Positions 32,865 to 44,314 of a stretch of 64,000 nt of DNA are shown here, in pieces; the first letter of the stretch is position 1, and the number at the start of each line of letters is the position of its first letter. The notes under the pieces are model-generated. The model was given only the letters and a program-made list of their open reading frames with translations. It was not told the DNA's origin and ran no database searches. A program made the translations under genes and the position numbers. The stretch lies in NCBI GenBank assembly GCA_022457065.1, contig JAJGBQ010000006.1, forward strand, positions 310,001 to 374,000, in the 5' to 3' direction. This stretch comes from Curvularia sp. ZM96 (taxonomy: Eukaryota; Ascomycota; Dothideomycetes; Pleosporales; Pleosporaceae).

Positions 32865-35800
32865 TTACAGCGCCTGGTTGTATGCTAGCCAAGCATCGTG
32901 CGCTTCACGGAGGACTGCGTGCTCGTTAGCATCCATGTCATGTCACCACTGAAACACAAATACTTACTTTGCAAAACCTGAGCTTGCGCCATGTGTGTCT
33001 CGCAAGCACACTGCAGGGTCCGGCCGTCGACGAAATCCAGGACAACACTGTTGGGCAGCTCCTGTCGATCCTGGTCCGGAGGATATGGTGTGCGGAAGTC
33101 GCTGAGGTGGAAGCGCTTCACAATGCCCTTCTCATTGTGCTTGGAAGGGCTGAGGACGAGGTTTCCCATGGAGTCTATCTCGACCCATCTTCGCTTCCAA
33201 AGCTGTTGTTAAGTTAGCACACGGAGCCAGACAAACACGTGTGCAATCAAACTTACCAAGGTGTCTGGAAACTGAACATTCAAATCACCCACGTGCATTG
33301 GAGGTGGTGGCTCCCGGAGCGACGCCAAAGATGTAGACCGCATGTCGTTCTCTGGCAGCGTCAAGCTGCTGCTGCCGCTCGAGTTCTTCCAGGGCATCGA
33401 GGACATGGATGAAGACATACGCTTGAACATCTTTGTCGTGCGCGACTCCTTCTTTTCCTTCTTGTCCTCCTTCCTCTCATCGCCATCGTGGCTGTGGACT
33501 GACTTGCTCTCGCTCATCCGGCGACCAAAGCTCCTCCACGTGCTATCCGAAGATGTCCGCGAGGGCGCTTGGCTCTGCTCCCGGGAGTGCGACGACGAGG
33601 TGTCTCGAGAAGCCGGTGGTTCCTGCTTCAGCTGGGGAGGGCTCTTGGGCGGGGCAATGGACTGGTGATGGTCAATGATAAGAGGGCTTTGGTGGAGGTC
33701 CAGTGGCGTGCTCTCGGTCGGCATCGCCAAGTTTGGGCTCATGATTCGCTCGTCACGAACGATGCGGGCAGTGACCTGAACAGACTCTGGCTTCTCAGCT
33801 CCCTGCTGTACATTATATACCGTTGCCTTGATTGGGCCGGAGGGTTTTCTGTCAATCATGGATGCTGAAGAAGAGGGCCGCAGCAGTGGGCTTCCACTAC
33901 GCGAGGCAGACAATCCATTTGGCGATGTCTCGAGAGGTGATGAGGCAAAGAAAGAGGACTTGCGTTGAGCAACGGACGAACTTGGTGCACTCAAGGTCGC
34001 GGGGTTTATAGAGGTCGACTCCCTGTTTGTCTTCTCAGCAAGTGCTTTGATTCTTTGCGAGATGCCAGAAGAAACATTGATCTTCTTAGGAGCCGCCGTG
34101 TCCGACTTTGGTGGCGGAGGCCACCCGCCAGAGACCTTGCGGGCGACAGGTTGTTCGGGCGAGGGACGCGTAAGACTAGGGTAATTGGACGATGCTGATC
34201 TCGGGGGTGTCGACAGCTCAGCTTGCGAAGGCGACTTGCGTGGAAAGAAGGGCATTATGGGCGACTTGGACACCGACATGGGTTTGGCTTCATGCACTGT
34301 AGCGCTCTGCAGCTCTTCCATGAAGGAGTCGTCGGACAGGTATTCGGTCTCGGAGTTTTCCGCACTGACGTGGAGTGGGTCGAGGAGCGCACGGCGCTTC
34401 CCCTTGGACTCAAACCAGCTGTCCCTCTTGGAGCCGGCGGGCGACAGCATAGACTCTCTGTTGCTCTTTGTGGCGGATTGCTGTTCCGGCTGGAGTGCCT
34501 CATCTGATGGCATGTATATGGTCGACTCCCGGTTCGAGCGGCGGCGCGTGTCGGAGTCGGTATCGGCGGGCCTCAGCGTGTGCCTCCTGCTGCTGTCTGC
34601 ATCGTCGAAAGAGGGCGCTCGTTGAGTGATTGCTGGTGCTTGGGTGTGTTGGTCTTGGGTATCGGTGGGGGGAGAGGAAGTGGTGCTGTCAGCAACCACG
34701 GTGGGAGTACTGTCGACGGATTGTTCTTCGTCTAAGGGATCAGGAGCTTGGGGCTCTAGCGTACCCTGACATTTTTGTGGGTCCTCTAGTCCAGTCTCAT
34801 CATCGGACAGGGACGACGGCCGCGTTGATGGTGCACCAGATGAACCGTGAGTTTGGGCGGATATGGGCGAGGATATCGACTCTGTGGAATTCAGGTCGTC
34901 GGGCTCGGTTGGATTGTCTGTGAACGCCAGCCCTGAATTGGGCAGATGGTCACCAAGCAATGTCTCTTTGTTCGCGTCAGGTTGCTCTCCTGGTTCTTGT
35001 TCTTCTTCGTCTTCTTCTCCTTCTTCCTCGTCTTCTTCATCCTTTTGCCTCTCCTCTCCTCCATCACGTACGGTAGGGGTGGTTTCCGCGGAGTCGGTCG
35101 CGTGCTCTCCGGAAATTTGATCAACCCCCGCGTCGTCATCTTCTTTGGCCGGCATCTCAGTATCTACAGTCAACCCCTCAGTCGCCTCTTCAGCCACCTT
35201 GTCCTTCTTCGCCTGTTGGGCTTGTTGCTGCTTCTTGCGCAGTTCCAGGGCCTTCATCAGCCTTGTCCGCTCCTGTGTCGTTCCCGTAGCGCGAAGGTGG
35301 CTCTTGTACGCAGTGACGGGCATAGACTTTACACTGATGGGCGAACGCGGGCCGTATAACGACGAAACCGGGGACTGTGGCACTTCGGGCATTGGAGGCA
35401 GCGCGAGCGGTGGAGGAACCGCAATAGCAGGAACAGCGCTGGACGAAGCAGTCTTGGACTCCTTCTTTTGGGCGGCCTTTCGCGTTGCAGACCGCAGCCC
35501 CGCAGGTAGCGAGGACACCTGTCGTGCAAGGTCCTGTGACGTGTTTCCTGACGTGGCTGGACGCTTGCCCTCGAGCGACTGACGCGGACGTGGACCCAGC
35601 TTGACCTTGGGCTTCGTGTACTGGGCATAGTAGTGCTCGTACAACTCGTTGTAGTCTGGCCGCATCGTCTGCGACGAGCTCCTCGGCTCGGGCCCGCCCT
35701 CGAACAGCGAGTCGTAGTTTTTGAGCGTGTCCTGCATATTGGACACATCTGTGTCTTCTGTTGCCTTGGATCCTTCTGTCACCGTCTCTACAGTGACATG

Positions 35801-36586
35801 GGAGATGTGCGGTGTTATCTTGTGGCCCATGACCTTTTCCTCTAGAATCAGCGGGACCGACTCGGTTTGCGAGGTAATGGAACCACTCCGTTTTGGCTCA
35901 TCTTCATTGCTGTTTTCAGAGGGCTCCATAATGGTAGGTATGCTTTCTGTCGCCGTCTCCGATGCTAACCTGACTTCTCCATCTGGCTGACATGTTTCCT
36001 CGGCGGTCTCTGGAATCCAGCTAAGTTTGGGCCCGCGCGACGAGCCGCTCGACGAAGAGCTCGAAGGAGCGGCTGTGTGCAGACTGCAGGCGGAGGCGAG
36101 GGCGGCATCACTAAGTTCCTCTGGAGTGGAGACGGACAGGACGATGTCGTGGGGCGCAAACTTCTCGGAGATGTTGAGGAAGTGGACAGCGACACGTGCT
36201 AGAAGAAACAGTCAGCAGCAAGCCATGGGGCGAGGCGCACATTGGGGGAGGGCGGTACCTTGCAGCAGACGCGAAGTTCCGTCGGGCACGTATTTGACCA
36301 AGACCTTGCGGCGGCGATACAACAAGAGACCATAGAGCGGTGACTTTTCCTCATACTGGGCAACGGCAGCACGCGCCTCGCCGGCTCCGCCGGTCCCCCG
36401 CTTGAGGACTTGGACGGAGTCTCTGGAAGTGTAGTGCAGGAGGAACCTACAAGACGCAATGCAATGTCAGCTGGGGAGCGCGCAAGGCAGGGCAAGAGCA
36501 AGAGAGTCGTACCAACCGCCAGCCTCGGCAAGGGCGCCCTGATAGGCCTGTGTGACTTCTACATTGTCTAGGCCGTTGAGCGACAT
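32865..36586 (-). CDS. ADF-H domain plus PH domain protein with long disordered linker
   Basis: Exons in transcript order 36586-36513, 36446-36259, 36198-33257, 33202-32968 and 32914-32865 encode 1162 residues. All four introns (66, 60, 54, 53 nt) are canonical and in frame. Residues 1-~125 look like an actin-depolymerising-factor/cofilin homology domain (SPLYGLLLYRRRKVLVKYVP, VHFLNISEKFAPHDIVLSVS). The middle ~900 residues are Ser/Pro/Glu-rich and disordered, with an acidic run (EEDEEEGEEDEEEQEPGE) and a basic coiled segment (ALELRKKQQQAQQAKKDK). The C-terminus is a PH-like domain: LWKRRWVEIDSMGNLVLSPS, LPNSVVLDFVDGRTLQCACE, ILREAHDAWLAYN. The arrangement suggests a link between actin and membrane phosphoinositides at the cortex; this is inferred. 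I know similar fungal proteins only under uninformative names. Confidence 0.83.
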
Positions 36587-38163
36587 GATGGTGGACGGCG
36601 TGGAGCTGAGCGAGTGGGGACAGGCAGTCCAAGCCGTGCGTTTTCAGAGCAAAGAGGCAGCTTTCTTTTTGGACGTCGCTGGTGGCAGGCGACGGGGAAA
36701 TCAAGATATCCAGGAGGCCCAAGCTGGACAGGGGGGCTGACCACGGCCGGGGGATGGGCAGTGGGAAAGCAGACCGAGCGGTGACAGCGAGTCTCAGACG
36801 AGCACGACACGGGCCATGGAGAGTGTGGCGGGCATTGAAGCAGGGTGGACGGACAGCGTCGAGCGTTGCACCGTCTGCACAAGAACGAGAAACTGGCAGT
36901 GAAGTGCAGACGGACGGGCGAGCGTGGAGACGCGGCGTTTCAGGCACATGGCCCACGCCAGGGGTTCGGCCGGCGCGCTGCTATGGGGACGCCCAGCGCG
37001 GACGCCCCTCTGCAGTGCCGGCCGGCCGCTCTGATTCACCGGCAGAGCACGTCCACGCTGCTAGTCCCGTAGCAATACACGATACAGAAGTCGATGCAAA
37101 GGGCCTTTGGACACGGCGTCTGCGGTGCCTGCGCTATCAGACTTAGGGTACCGTCTCGCGGGCCCCGAGTGGCAATGGGCCTGCATGGATAGACCAACGC
37201 AGGAACCCAGCACAATGCCATCAGTGTTCCTGAAGCGCAGACAGTCGCAGCCAGCCGCTCTGCATGAGGCCGGTGACGATGGCGAGGGCAGGACAGCTCG
37301 TGGTGGTGGAGTATGCTGCATGTGTCTGGCCAGTGTTGCCCCAGACTGCGGGACTGCGCGTGGCAGCCGTTGAATTGCGTGACGACAGCACAGATGGGGG
37401 ACTAGACGAGGAAGAAGCAATCCGCCGGTTCGCTTGTCGCAGCCTGATCCATGTTCGTTTGTCGACTGTGTATGTTGTACAAGGAAGACTGGTGATATCT
37501 CAGGCTCGCTGCAGGCCTCTTCCTGCTTGCCCTAGTCCAGGGAATCCCTTGGCGATGTTAGGTCGGTTATACAACCATACTCCTGGAAATACCATGTCAA
37601 CTCGTCTTTCTTATGGTATACATGACATAAAAACATTCACACACAGCACGTTTCGTTCTGGTCATCTGCTGCCGGCAGACAACACACGTCCAGAGAAGCG
37701 GACAGCTAGCGGAGAGCTAGAGAGCCGCCGTCTGCCAAAGACCCAGAGAACGATGATGCCGCTATCGCATTTGCCCCGCACCCGTACGGGCCCAAGGCCA
37801 GTCACAGTACTACTATCCTCTTCGCCCCTTGCAGCCTGCACACTCGACCCGCATATCTACACCATGCAGCCAGCACTCCATCGCTGATCGGGCGGTGGCG
37901 GCCGTGCCGAGCACTTGAGAGAAACAAGAGAAGAAAAAAGCTGGCGTGTCTTCACCACCATCCTACCTCACTGCCAACACTTCCACCAACAAACACCTTC
38001 TCAGCACCACATCTCCTCATCGGTCCACTAGCCCCAGCCAGAAGGAAAAAGAAAAGACAGCGAACGACGGTAATAAACGGCCTCCAGTCCGCTGACCAAC
38101 GGGGGAAGAAAAAGCAAGAATACAACTTCCATCAGACCATCCAATACTGCTCCAGACGAAACC
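36587..38163. other. Long divergent intergenic region
   Basis: About 1.6 kb between the ADF-H/PH gene (minus) and OHCU decarboxylase (plus), probably holding both promoters. The first half is GC-rich. The last ~230 bases are rich in A and C (CACCAT, CCACCAAC, CACCTTC) and resemble a transcribed leader. Open frames show no domains. Confidence 0.5.
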
Positions 38164-38807
38164 ATGCCGGCCTCGCTCCCCTCCATCAGCACCCTCCCCC
38201 ACGCCCCAGACACCCAACTAACCCAAGTCCTCGACCTCCTCTTCGAGCCCAGCGAGATCCTACACTCCCTCTCCCTCCCCGTGCTACGCTCCACCACCTT
38301 CCCTTCGTACGCGACCCTGATCGTCGCCGTGGGGACTCAACTGCGCGCTCTAGCTACCTCGTCAGATACACAGCGCCTGGACGCCATTTTGTGTGCACAC
38401 CCGCGGCTGGGCGAGAAGAAAGTCGAGAGCGAGCAGAGTCGTGCTGAGCAGGCGGGTTTGCAAGGGGGTGGGGAGGAAGCGGAGGAGTTGGGGCGGCTGA
38501 ATAGGGAGTATGAGGAGGTGTTTCCGGGGTTGAGATATGTGTATGTTCTTCCTCTTCTCCTTTTTCTTTTTCTTGCTTAACTATTCCTTTCGTTTGTTTG
38601 CTGGTCTCTGCTTCTTGATGCGGAAGCAAGAGTACTTACTAATGGGAACGATGCAGTGTCTTTGTCAACGGTCGGCCACGTCCAGAAATCATGCAGAATA
38701 TGCGTGAGCGCATTGCGCGGAAAGACATTCAAGCTGAGCGCCTCGAGGCTATCCAGGCCATGTGCGATATTGCTCTCGATCGGGCGTCTAAGCTGCACCA
38801 GGAGTAA
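38164..38807 (+). CDS. OHCU decarboxylase (ureide pathway, urate breakdown)
   Basis: Exons 38164-38540 and 38657-38807 (116-nt intron) encode 175 residues. The family decarboxylates 2-oxo-4-hydroxy-4-carboxy-5-ureidoimidazoline to S-allantoin, the third step from urate to allantoin, probably in peroxisomes or cytosol. The active-site motif AHPRLGEKK (His 79) is present. The C-terminal half FVNGRPRPEIMQNMRERIAR, then AIQAMCDIALDR, matches the family's last helices. Length agrees with bacterial and fungal members (about 165-200). No urate oxidase or transthyretin-like partner is nearby. The C-terminus LHQE is not an obvious peroxisomal targeting signal. Confidence 0.9.
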
Positions 38808-39245
38808 GCAGTAAGTGGTAGAGGTGCTTGGCATGATAGAGCAAAAAGGACATAGTCAACGTTTAAAGCAATGAACCAAAACATTGATATGTGTACTTGA
38901 ATCATTTGCTCCCGAAATGCTAGTTCAAATCATACCCCCCAATCCATACAGATATATATACGACATGGTACGCAGAAACAATGCCCAAAGACAACAACAC
39001 AGACTTCCATCCCAATGCACCAGAAACCTATTCCTATCCATGCTTGTCCAAGTCGCTTTTTCCTAACCCCCTCGTTTTTTGTTACCCCATATGCTATTTC
39101 CCTTTTTTTCCTTTCATATCGCCGTAAAAGATGATAGAGGTACACAAGTGTGTTTTACACGGCCTCATCATGCCCGTTCCAATTCGAACACCCAAAGACA
39201 TGAAGCCGTTTTTTAAGATAGAAAGATACCACCCATTGCAAAATC
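38808..39245. other. Convergent intergenic region
   Basis: This is the 3' flank of OHCU decarboxylase and of the next minus-strand gene. It is CA- and T-rich with no coding sequence I can support. Confidence 0.5.
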
Positions 39246-40526
39246 CTAGTCATCAATTGACGACACTTTCTTCGTCCAGGACACATTCGACGAAATTAGT
39301 GTTGGCGAAAAGTTGGGCGAGGTGGAGATTCTTGCTGCCAATGCCGGGAACTCAGGAGACATCGACGTCGGTGCCATTGCAGGAACAAAATTGGGCGAAA
39401 CTGCTACCGGCGTAAGACTCGGTGATTTGGGTATTGGCGGCACCAAGTTGGGTAATACAAAAGTCGATGCCATGAAATTGGGTGATGCGGGTGTCGTCGT
39501 CGCGGCAGCCATTTCTGGGGATACCGATTTCTTTGGTATGCTGGGACGGAAGTTCGGCGATGTTGCAAACGAGTCTGTCCGCTTTGGCACAGAACGCGAA
39601 GCTGAAAATACGTTTGGCCATGATGTGTCGGCTTCATCGTCGACGAGGTCATAGCCCAGCATGTTGCAGTCGAGATACATGTTGACGGCGTGAGTAGTAC
39701 CCGTATGTACTGTTGAAGGAGCATTCGTGGCGGCAGACGGAGAGAAAGGGACTGTCTCGTCATCTTCGTCATCAAACGGGCTTGGCAATGGCTCGTCCTC
39801 CTCATCCAGATGAGCATAGGGGTCCACTTCATCCTCGTCCATGTCGAAGGCGTCATAGTTTGAGATGCCTAGCGGGGATGGTGGTAGGGGGTGGTAGTCT
39901 CTGCGCGTTGCATGTCCCTTTGTTGGAGTCGTAGTAGGAACCCATGCTTCGTTTGGTGAGCGGAACGATGTCGCCTCGCTAGGACCCGACGTCGGCGAAC
40001 CATGTGAGGTGGGTGAAGGGCTTCGCGAAGAGCTTGGGGAACTGGCAGGAGACCCGGATACAACAAAGCAATTGCCGGTCCGCACGGCGGCGCTTGGCGG
40101 AACTGAAGGGTCTTGCAACAGGACTGGGTGGGTGTATGTGTCGACACTGCCGTGATTGAATTCCAAACGGGCCAGTTCAAGCTGTGCTTCCACCTTCTCC
40201 TGGACAATTGAGACGCGGCCATTTGGTCCATGGAGATCCCTCATGACAAGGTTCCGTCTCCGGATGCCGTTCAAGATGGCCGCTTTCGGGAGGAGGTTTC
40301 GTCCTAATGCCTTTTGCTTAGCCCATACGGCAATCTTGGAGCTTCCGCGGTCAACAATGTTGGATGCTGGGTGGGAGAACTGGGGGGATAGTCGAGATGT
40401 AATGAGAAACAGTCGGAGCCGGCGCTTCTTCTTCTGCACGCACGAATGCTCGCCGTCTATATCGGCGGCAGGTCGACTGCGTTTCCTACATGCGGGTGAC
40501 GGGCGAGGCAGGAATGTGAGCCTCAT
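39246..40526 (-). CDS. Conserved fungal protein with basic N-terminus, function unknown
   Basis: A single exon of 426 residues starting MRLTFLPRPSPACRKRSRP; this ATG is preferred because conservation seems to begin here, though the frame is open to 40664. The N-terminal ~110 residues are basic and recall a conserved ascomycete segment: KKKRRLRLFLITSRLSPQFS, ASNIVDRGSSKIAVWAKQKA, LLPKAAILNGIRRRNL. A coiled stretch follows (VQEKVEAQLELARLEF). The rest is Ser/Pro-rich with an acidic patch (DMDEDEVDPYAHLDEEDEPL) and repeated SPNF/SPEF motifs near the C-terminus (TSPNF, ASPNF, VSPNF, MSPEF). Orthologues that I recall are all unnamed. The basic Arg-rich start could be a nuclear signal; that is a guess. 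Confidence 0.8.
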   Translation of the reverse strand: MRLTFLPRPSPACRKRSRPAADIDGEHSCVQKKKRRLRLFLITSRLSPQFSHPASNIVDRGSSKIAVWAKQKALGRNLLPKAAILNGIRRRNLVMRDLHGPNGRVSIVQEKVEAQLELARLEFNHGSVDTYTHPVLLQDPSVPPSAAVRTGNCFVVSGSPASSPSSSRSPSPTSHGSPTSGPSEATSFRSPNEAWVPTTTPTKGHATRRDYHPLPPSPLGISNYDAFDMDEDEVDPYAHLDEEDEPLPSPFDDEDDETVPFSPSAATNAPSTVHTGTTHAVNMYLDCNMLGYDLVDDEADTSWPNVFSASRSVPKRTDSFATSPNFRPSIPKKSVSPEMAAATTTPASPNFMASTFVLPNLVPPIPKSPSLTPVAVSPNFVPAMAPTSMSPEFPALAARISTSPNFSPTLISSNVSWTKKVSSIDD

Positions 40527-42645
40527 GGCTGGCGGTGGAAGCAAGGTAAATGGCAACGTTTCCCGGCTTTGGGCGGAAAACCAAGTGCCAAAATGTTGAA
40601 TTGAAGTCGATGGTGCGTGCTCAGGGCCGGCTCGCATCATCCTCCGTTGCCCAACCTCATGCACTGTCTTGTAGGGGATATGCAGCTAAGAAGACAAATT
40701 GGCATTCTTGGGTGGGGAGAGCGACAATGGTAAAAGTGTGGTATGGCTCGCCGGTGCGGGACGAAGCCACGGGAGCGATGCAGTGCTAACGAATCGACGT
40801 GGCTTGGCTTAGCTCGGTGGGCGGCAGCTATCAGTGTGCAGAGGGCAATATATCATGAGACCATGTTCAGGGCCGAGAGACAGACATGGCCGACGCAAGT
40901 AGTAAGGAATTGCGCCGTGAGCGGCTTTCCGTCTGCAGGGGCGGCAGAGAATTGAGGTCGTCAAGTAGAGTAAGCAATCGGCGAGAAGATGCGAGCTGGG
41001 GCAAGGGAGAAGAAGAGGGGCGTCGTAGCACCGCTAATAGGCACAGGCGTACGAAGGATGGCAAGGAGCGGATGACCCAGCGCTATGGGCAAGATGCGGA
41101 GAACCCCAGCTCGCGTGCGCCAGTAGTGTCGTGGACTCGTCGCCTCTGCGACTGAGTGGACGGTGCTTCTTCGCTCGACGGGCCCATGAAAACTCTGTTG
41201 CCAAAGGTGAGGCTGCTGTTCCCAGACAGGATGCGAGGGCTTGCATGGGTCGATGTGTCGATGCTTGTGGCGAGAGATGGACGTCGAGGGCGGAGAAGGC
41301 CAGAGGCAGACGGCCATGGCCATGGGGCGCCGACCGTCAGGGTCCAGGGGCGCATCCAATCCTTGGCCATCAGCCCAAGCCGTGATGTGATTCCTTCACC
41401 CTTCTCACGCTCGTCGGCCTCGTCGCACTCGCAAACATGTCGTCACCCTCATCAACTGCCCCAGGCTATCCTGGTCGCAGCGAGCCAGATGACAGCGGCA
41501 TCTCGGCGGCCAACACCCACACCATCGCCATCAAGCACGGCGACAGACCCAGTTTTGATCCTCATCGCCTGCCAGGGTCTGCGGGCGCCAGCGATTCGAG
41601 CCATCCAGATCCAGGCAATCCGGGGGCGGCGCTGCCTTGGTTGTGTGCTTCCGCCAGACACGGAATCCTCTTGTAAACTGTGTCCTGCACCCCGCCTCGT
41701 CAGCCAACTCACGCTGACCCGTGTCATTTGTCCAACCTCGACATCCCCCTATGGTGGGGCCCAATGCAAAGCAGCCCAAGCTGCTCGTCATCATCGGTGC
41801 TCGACCCTTCTCAGCGCTGTGCAACGCATGACGAGCAGTTAGCCTTGGTAGCGCCGCACATGACTACGATGCTCAGTGCCACAACTCTCCACTGTGTAGC
41901 CACAAAAAGCAACCACGGTGGAGCAAAGAGAACGCCTCAAGCCGCGCAGCTTCATCGACTTCAGATCCCGCTCGCTGCAGCGCTCAAGTCCGTGGCAGGG
42001 GTTGTGATTCGCTTGTCGTCTTGTTTGTGCGCACTTTGCCAATCCGCTCGCCAGTCCGAGTCGATCGCTGGCAAAAGTCTCACACGACAGATAGCCCCAA
42101 TGGAATGGCTACCCCATGTCCTTCTTGGCCCTCGCAGCTGGAAGGTTGCCTTGGACAGCAAATCAGAGCCACTATCAATCTCACGTGGCTGTCTGTCCGG
42201 AAAACATCTCCACCGTCCTTCTCGGAGCTTTTTTGCCACGGACCTGTTATCCGTCACCTGGCACATGTCGTCAGGAGAACGAGTGTTTTGATTCATTGGG
42301 GAATGGCTAAAATGGCCAGGATTGGGTGATTTTGATTGTATCGCTACCTCGCTGATTGCCGTCTTCCTCGCAAATCTCTTGTACTTCGCTTCTTCAGGTA
42401 CCGCCAGTGCGAACACCGTCTGTCTCTCATCGACTACCAGGATGTGATGCAAGAGAATTAGCGCACCCTGTATGGCGCTTTCTGCCGTACCGCTCGTCGG
42501 AGGCAGCGAACTGGGGCAGATTGATCCCTACTATCGCTTCATCCTGCAGGCATCTTCCTTCTTACTCAGATTTCCTGCTCTTACTCAGATCCATCCCTCT
42601 AAATACCCAATTGGTGGCCCTCATACTTCACTCGTATTCTTGCTC
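40527..42645. other. Intergenic region with one weak small-ORF candidate
   Basis: About 2.1 kb between the start of the basic-N-terminus protein and the 3' end of SWD2, both minus strand. Frames up to ~230 codons occur on the plus strand but are compositionally odd and contain no domain. The best candidate is the small frame at 41437. Confidence 0.45.
41437..41676 (+). CDS. Possible small protein (doubtful)
   Basis: A 79-codon frame starts in a good fungal context (CAAACATGTCGTCA) after a C/T-rich leader-like stretch. The product begins MSSPSSTAPGYPGRSEPDDS and is hydrophilic and Pro/Ser/Asp-rich with no domain or signal peptide. It could be a first exon or a chance frame in a GC-rich promoter. 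Confidence 0.2.
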   Translation: MSSPSSTAPGYPGRSEPDDSGISAANTHTIAIKHGDRPSFDPHRLPGSAGASDSSHPDPGNPGAALPWLCASARHGILL

Positions 42646-43820
42646 TCAAATCATCAAATCAGCGTCTGGCTGCCAGAGGTACAGATCTTTGTCTGCACTC
42701 GCTAGCAGATTTGTCCTTGGGTTGTATCCAACAATTGCACCCTTGCCCTGGCCCGGAAGCTTCTCCATTGGCTCCAGAATGTTGTTTGGAGTGGGAGGCT
42801 TGGATATATCCCAGACTAATAGGCCATCCTCGCCGCTACCGCCAATGAGAAACTGTCCATCTGGCGTGAGACATACATCGCCCTGGCCATTTGCTGGCGT
42901 GTCTCCGTTGCGTGCAGCGCCGCTGACATTCGTAACGGATGCTGCTGGTGGCAGACGTCCCGATGATCCAGCTTTGCGGTAACAGAAATGTGTAATATCG
43001 CCAGAGAAGGCGTCGAGCACGAAATGACCACTTCCGTTTGTTGCCACCACCAGGCTCTTGCCGTCGTTGCTAAACTCCATCTTGGTCCAGTCCACCTTTT
43101 GTCCTCCCATGAAGCGCTGCTCATGTTCGAGCAGATCAAACGTTGCAAACGGCGGCTTGTCGTAGTTGCGCATGTCGTAGAGAAGAATGGACTGTGTAGG
43201 CGGCGAGGCAATGGCAATGACGGTCGCGGAGGGGTCGTAAGCAGCAAGGTAAGGCGCATGTAGATTCAGCAGGCCGACGTAATTGGGCGACTGCAGGTTC
43301 CACAGGCGCACCGTGTTGTCCCTCGAGCAGCTGATAAAGTCGTCCTTGGACGGACATAGCGAAATCGACGTGACCGTGTCGGTGTGACCCTTGAAGTAGC
43401 GTATGTACGAGTTGTCGTGGGTCGAGAGGAAGCGAATGGTGTCATCGACCTTTGTGCTGGCGTAGATGATGCTCTGGGCATGGTGGCTGAAGCGCGCAAG
43501 GTGGACACCGTATTTTTGGCTCTTGAGCTCTTTGGCGTGCTTGCCTTCTTTGCAGTTGTAGATCTGGAGCGTGTCGTCGTCGCGCGCCACAATGGCGAGC
43601 TCGCCCGAGTCGTCAAAATCGAGCGAGGTAATCGATGTGCCTTGGCCGCTGGACCTGAAGCGCTGCGAGGACAGTGAGTACACATGCACATGTCTCTATA
43701 GCTGATGAGGTATCTCACTCTTTGAGGCCGGAAGCTTGTTATGACGTCGCTCACTTTTTGTGTCGGCGGTCCGGCAGGCGGTGGAGGAGGCCCTCCGCCA
43801 GGCGTTGCTGACCCAGCCAT
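42646..43820 (-). CDS. SWD2: Swd2/WDR82-type WD40 protein (COMPASS and cleavage factor subunit)
   Basis: Exons in transcript order 43820-43719 and 43662-42646 (56-nt phase-0 intron) encode 372 residues. After a Pro-rich start (GGGPPPPPAGPPTQKVSDVI) the sequence is a WD40 propeller: ITSLDFDDSGELAIVARDDD, KYGVHLARFSHHAQSIIYAS, ISLCPSKDDFISCSRDNTVR, and the last blade VGYNPRTNLLASADKDLYLW. This pattern is typical of yeast Swd2 and human WDR82, which serve in the Set1 histone H3K4 methyltransferase complex and in the mRNA cleavage and polyadenylation factor. A Gly/Pro insertion (SSGRLPPAASVTN) lies in one loop, as in other filamentous fungi. The gene is divergent from OAC1, with about 500 bp between starts. 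Confidence 0.9.
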
Positions 43821-44314
43821 GGCAGTATTGGGAGCAGCAGTGATTCCTCTCTGATATCTATCTTCACATCTCCATGCGTGACAAGCCGGGGGGGTGGGGG
43901 TGCTAACGCGACGCGACCGTGGGATAAACTAGAGCCGGCGGAATGCGCGCAGCAGAGATGGAATGCAAGAAACAAGTGGGTCACAACGAGCGGACTTACG
44001 TAGCTGCCGAACCGGCCCTGAGCCGAAACCGGACCCCGACATTATTCACAATGACTGAGCATCAGCGTTACCCTCTTTTCTTCTACACTGCAAGAACCTC
44101 GACTGTTACACTGCGAACGTTTTCATTTTCCGAGTCCACCGTCGCTGTCCTCGTTTTCTGGGATCCAGGATTACGCGATAAACGGCGATACATCAGCAAA
44201 GCGATAAACGGCGATTGATTGGAAACTCGTAACCGGTAGACGGCGATATATTTGCGAGTCACTTCGCTGCCTGAGGCTTACTTCTGCGCTGCGCAGGCGC
44301 ATAAAGGGTGAAGC
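43821..44314. promoter_or_regulatory. Divergent promoter of SWD2 and OAC1 with short direct repeats
   Basis: This ~490-bp region separates two divergent housekeeping genes. The 15-mer GCGATAAACGGCGAT occurs at 44175-44189 and again at 44201-44215, and a partial copy (AGACGGCGATAT) starts near 44239. They could be protein-binding sites or a small local duplication. Confidence 0.6.

Noticed and set aside
41156..42291. Overlapping plus-strand frames of 200-230 codons upstream of SWD2's 3' end
   Set aside because: Frames overlap each other, are Arg/Ser/Pro-rich and lack domains. Only the small frame at 41437 was kept, as doubtful.
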